From positions 1-32,869 of the forward strand of contig CAZGXW010000025.1 of the NCBI GenBank assembly GCA_964529975.1: a stretch of 32,869 bases of DNA, in the 5' to 3' direction. Positions 30,147 through 32,869 of the stretch are shown here, piece by piece. The position numbers were made by a program, and so were the translations under genes. Below the pieces are notes generated by a model. The model made no database searches, was not told where the DNA came from, and saw nothing but the letters and a program-made list of their open reading frames with translations. The number at the start of each line of letters is the position of its first letter. Position 1 is the stretch's first letter. This DNA comes from JADFMN01 sp964529975 (GTDB lineage: Bacteria; Armatimonadota; Fimbriimonadia; Fimbriimonadales; Fimbriimonadaceae).

Positions 30147-30222
30147 GCCCTCGTAGCTCAGTGGACAGAGCAGCAGCCTTCTAAGCTGTTGGTCGCCCGT
30201 TCGAATCGGGCCGAGGGCGCCA
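30147..30222 (+). tRNA. tRNA-Arg (anticodon UCU)
   Basis: A full cloverleaf: acceptor GCCCTCG/CGAGGGC, D arm GCTC/GAGC, anticodon stem GCAGC/GCTGT with loop CTTCTAA, and T arm GCCCG-TTCGAAT-CGGGC, followed by discriminator G and encoded CCA. Anticodon TCT reads the arginine codons AGA and AGG, which are rare in this GC-rich window. Confidence 0.97.
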
Positions 30223-30236
30223 AGACTTCTAAGCAC

Positions 30237-30267
30237 GCGGGCCGGGGACGTTCAGCCCCCGGCCCGC
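30237..30267. terminator. GC-rich hairpin between tRNA-Arg and the secreted peptidase
   Basis: GCGGGCCGGGG (30237-30247) pairs perfectly with CCCCGGCCCGC (30257-30267) around 9 nt. It is placed to end both the tRNA transcript (+) and the peptidase gene (-). No T run is present on either side. Confidence 0.6.
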
Positions 30268-30278
30268 AGCACGTCCGC

Positions 30279-32792
30279 CTACTGGATCCTGCGGACACGG
30301 AACGCGTCGATCGCCGCTTCCGTGATCGAGTTGTTCGGATTGTCCGAGGTCTGGACGCGGATCCGCATGTTGTTGGTCGGTGCGATGACGTTGCCGACGA
30401 GGATCTTGGACAATGTCCAAGAGTTCTCGCTTCCAGAAAACATCGTCGTGCTCACGGTCGTCCAGGTCGTCCCACCGTTGTTCGAGATCTGGATGATCAT
30501 CGAATCGTCACCGTCGTCGTTGTAGAACCACCGCTGGAAATCGATGATTCCGTTCCCTCCGCTGAGGTCGAACACGGGCGAAGTCAGCGTCGTGGGTCCG
30601 CCGTCGACGTCCTGGGCGCCGACCGCTCCTCCGGCGGTGCCTTGTCCCGTGAAGGCGCAGAACGTGCCTGCGTCGCTCGAGTCGTTCTCAGGGTTGCACT
30701 GCTGGCCGTTTTGCGACGTTCCGTTGGGGTTGGCCCTCGTCCAGGCGCCCGCTGTGACGCTCGTGTTCGTCACGGTCCAGCCTAGGTCGGTTTCAAACGT
30801 GTCGTTAAACGTCGTCGTGATCGAGTTTCCAAACGCGACATAGTTCGGTTCTCCGGTCGGCCAGAACACTTCGTGTCCGGCTGTGTCCTTCGCCTTGACG
30901 TACCACTCGACGAACGTTCCTGGCGATTGCTGAGAGATGTAGGAGAAGAACGGCGACACAGGGGTCAATCGGCTCAGGACGCGCTCTTGCCATGCGCCGT
31001 TGTTGATCCGGAAAACGAGCCGTGGCGAAGTCGGGTCGAGCACGCCGACGTTGTCGCTGATGTTCACAGAGAGCGAGATGACTCGGTCCGCTTGCGGGAT
31101 CACTTGGATGAAGTCGCCAGGCACGCTGTTCGGCGTGATCGTCAGCCAGATGAGTTCCGGTGCATCGAGGTTCTTCGCGCCGAAGCCGGTTGCGATCTCG
31201 TTGTAGTGCGGCGTACCGTTGTTGATGTTGCCGTCGTTGTCGTCCAGGGTGAGCACGTCGATCGTCACGCCTGGGTTGATGTCGCTCGGCTCGAGAAGGA
31301 TGCTGTTCAAGTACAGCATGCGCGAGTGCGTCAGCGCGGGGCCTGCACCCATCGTCACGTCGAGTTGGTCCTTGGTCAGCCAGAACGCGCCGCTGATGAC
31401 TTGGCCACAGAGGTGCGATCCGCCGCCGCAAGGATGCACGACGCTGTTGTAGGCGCTGCGCAGGCACCCGGTGCCTTGCCCTTGGAAGTCGTTTCCGAGA
31501 CACGGCGTGTTGCCCATGAGCGAAGCGGTGACGTCGGCGATTCCCTCGTGGTAGTCGCCCGTCGGCGCGTCGTGGCCCATGTCGATGATGAAGTGGCCGT
31601 ACTCGTGGAAGACGACCGTCGAGTAAGCGGTGTTCGGACAGCCGCCCCCCGCGCGATAGAAGTTGATCGTGCTCGCGGAATAGAACGCGTTACAGGTGTT
31701 GTTGAGATTGACGTTGACTGGGATCTGGATGTCGATCCCCGGATAGGCGGGGTTGATCGCCTTTGCAAAGTTGTGGATGGCCTGCGTATGGATGAACCCG
31801 TCCACCTGGGCCTGCACGAACTCAGTAGGTGTCGAGTTGAATGTGAAGTTGGCCGGGCCCGGAGGGGTCACGTTTTGCGTCAACACTGCGTTCGCCCCCG
31901 CCGAGTTGACCACGCGCGCCCAAGAGCCGATCAGTTCCGAGATCACGTCCACTGCGGTCGTGCCGGGGTGAGGGATCGTGAAGTTGCCCCCGGCGTTCGT
32001 GCGAGTCGAATTGCCGCCGCTGACGCGCGCGGTCACGTCGACCAAGTTCTGCAGCGTCGGCGGGTTGTTCGCCTGGTTGGGGTTCAGGCCTGGCGTCGCC
32101 ATCGCGTCGACATGGCCGTTGATGTCCGTGAAATAGACCTCGTTCCGTTGTTCGAGGAGTTCGCCAGACGACGAGTCGACGAAGAACGTGTACCGGCTAG
32201 GGTTGGCCAGGTCGGCGTTGCCCATCATGAACTTCCACGCGAGGTGGGTGCGGACTTCGCCTTGCCAACCGACGATGACCGGGTTCGACTCCAGGCCGAG
32301 CCCTTTCGCGACTCCGCGCACCGAGGCGACGGCCTCTTCGCCGGAGATCTGGCCCGTCGTCCTCTGGAGGGAGACCGGCTGAACGTTGGAGTTGACGTAC
32401 ACGATCGGTGAACCGACGTCGTTGAGCACGAGGATGACGAGCGATGTGCCTTCAACTCGTTTGCCGAGGACGAACTGTCGGTAGTACACCGCCGTGAACT
32501 TGCCGCCCATCAACTGTTGGGTCGTGTCGAACTCCAACTTGCCCGAGCCTGGCTCGAAGATCGCCGCGTAGTCCGCGACGAACTGTGCCGCCGCTTGTTC
32601 TGGGGTGAACCCGTGTCCAAACGGCACGCCATAAAGTCGGCTGACCCTGGATCCGTTGCGGAACACTCGTAGATCGGGGTTCTCCGCCTTCAGCCGGCTG
32701 AGGGCCGAGGCCGACGATTCGACCTGAACTGGGCGCTGGGCTAGGGAAACTGCCGACAAGGCAACAAGCAATAGCAAAGGCAAATGACGCAT
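30279..32792 (-). CDS. Large secreted gluzincin peptidase with FTP propeptide
   Basis: An 837-residue secreted zinc peptidase. Signal peptide (RHLPLLLLVALSAVSLAQ), FTP/PepSY-type propeptide (about 20-220, with HGFTPEQAAAQFVADYAAIF and VYYRQFVLGKRVEGTS), and a catalytic domain with HEYGH (396-400) and E416 in YHEGIADVTASL as probable third ligand, as in thermolysin and fungalysin-type enzymes. GGGSHLCG (about 456-463) could hold the stabilising histidine. The DDNDGNINNGTPHYNEI motif (517-533) is common in large secreted proteases. The C terminus is a beta-sandwich (about 670-837), perhaps substrate or surface binding. ATG 32790-32792 starts at the signal peptide; the 22 residues upstream are not leader-like. 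GAGAGGACGG lies before the ATG. Confidence 0.88.
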   Translation of the reverse strand: MRHLPLLLLVALSAVSLAQRPVQVESSASALSRLKAENPDLRVFRNGSRVSRLYGVPFGHGFTPEQAAAQFVADYAAIFEPGSGKLEFDTTQQLMGGKFTAVYYRQFVLGKRVEGTSLVILVLNDVGSPIVYVNSNVQPVSLQRTTGQISGEEAVASVRGVAKGLGLESNPVIVGWQGEVRTHLAWKFMMGNADLANPSRYTFFVDSSSGELLEQRNEVYFTDINGHVDAMATPGLNPNQANNPPTLQNLVDVTARVSGGNSTRTNAGGNFTIPHPGTTAVDVISELIGSWARVVNSAGANAVLTQNVTPPGPANFTFNSTPTEFVQAQVDGFIHTQAIHNFAKAINPAYPGIDIQIPVNVNLNNTCNAFYSASTINFYRAGGGCPNTAYSTVVFHEYGHFIIDMGHDAPTGDYHEGIADVTASLMGNTPCLGNDFQGQGTGCLRSAYNSVVHPCGGGSHLCGQVISGAFWLTKDQLDVTMGAGPALTHSRMLYLNSILLEPSDINPGVTIDVLTLDDNDGNINNGTPHYNEIATGFGAKNLDAPELIWLTITPNSVPGDFIQVIPQADRVISLSVNISDNVGVLDPTSPRLVFRINNGAWQERVLSRLTPVSPFFSYISQQSPGTFVEWYVKAKDTAGHEVFWPTGEPNYVAFGNSITTTFNDTFETDLGWTVTNTSVTAGAWTRANPNGTSQNGQQCNPENDSSDAGTFCAFTGQGTAGGAVGAQDVDGGPTTLTSPVFDLSGGNGIIDFQRWFYNDDGDDSMIIQISNNGGTTWTTVSTTMFSGSENSWTLSKILVGNVIAPTNNMRIRVQTSDNPNNSITEAAIDAFRVRRIQ

Positions 32793-32869
32793 CTCCGTCC
32801 TCTCGAGGAGGAGTATCCGGCATTCGACAGCAATTTGTCGAGGGTCGACGTTCGCCACAGCAATTATGC

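Noticed and set aside
30873..32411. A 512-codon open frame on the plus strand
   Set aside because: It is antisense to the secreted peptidase, which has a signal peptide, FTP domain and zinc motif. The plus-strand product is Arg/Asp/Val-rich shadow sequence.

Overview
The window is GC-rich, gene-dense bacterial chromosome with no gene-free stretch over 300 bases and no insertion sequence, prophage, CRISPR array or rRNA. It carries two tRNA genes and 33 protein genes I can support. Flagellar L- and P-ring genes (flgH, flgI), a Kdo-transferase-like gene (waaA) and mreBCD point to a flagellated, rod-forming, two-membrane bacterium. The paired fliW and csrA, the mix of families, and start codons lying directly behind TANNNT boxes would fit Armatimonadota (Fimbriimonadia-like). 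That placement is inference, not something the sequence proves.

Left part (1-8040), all minus strand: mreB-mreC-mreD, a glutamate dehydrogenase, a LURP-one-like protein and tRNA-Leu(GAG) form one co-directional run. Further right are a small membrane-anchored protein, purH, and a protein with Ig-like domains on both sides of one membrane span. Middle-left (8041-11914): a ceramidase-like enzyme (+), an M48 metalloprotease (-) whose gene end overlaps it, an SRPBCC protein (+), a lipoprotein made of GDA repeats (-), and a small exported protein (-).

The centre (11939-21903, minus strand) is one long flagellar run: flgF, flgG, flgA, flgH, flgI, flgJ (rod-binding domain only), flgN, flgK, flgL, fliW, csrA, an unknown membrane protein and ribF. 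Many junctions are overlaps (ATGA or TTGA) or gaps of a few bases, so translational coupling is likely. The order follows assembly: distal rod, rings, chaperone, hook-filament junction, then the FliW-CsrA switch that controls flagellin translation in other bacteria. The outer-ring part is unusual. FlgA has a FlgF/FlgG-type domain at its N terminus, FlgI has an extra Pro-rich and charged helical segment, and FlgH has no lipobox cysteine.

Right part (22043-32792): an M50-type membrane protease next to a stomatin-like SPFH protein, prfA, an AT-richer exported orphan, a Gfo/Idh/MocA oxidoreductase (-), a snapalysin-like exported metallopeptidase overlapping a membrane-anchored calcineurin-like phosphoesterase, waaA, tRNA-Arg(UCU), and a large secreted FTP-domain metallopeptidase (-).

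A recurring signal is a TANNNT hexamer 7-10 nt before the start codon of several genes that lack a Shine-Dalgarno sequence. This suggests leaderless transcripts are common here, while genes inside operons often have visible Shine-Dalgarno sites.
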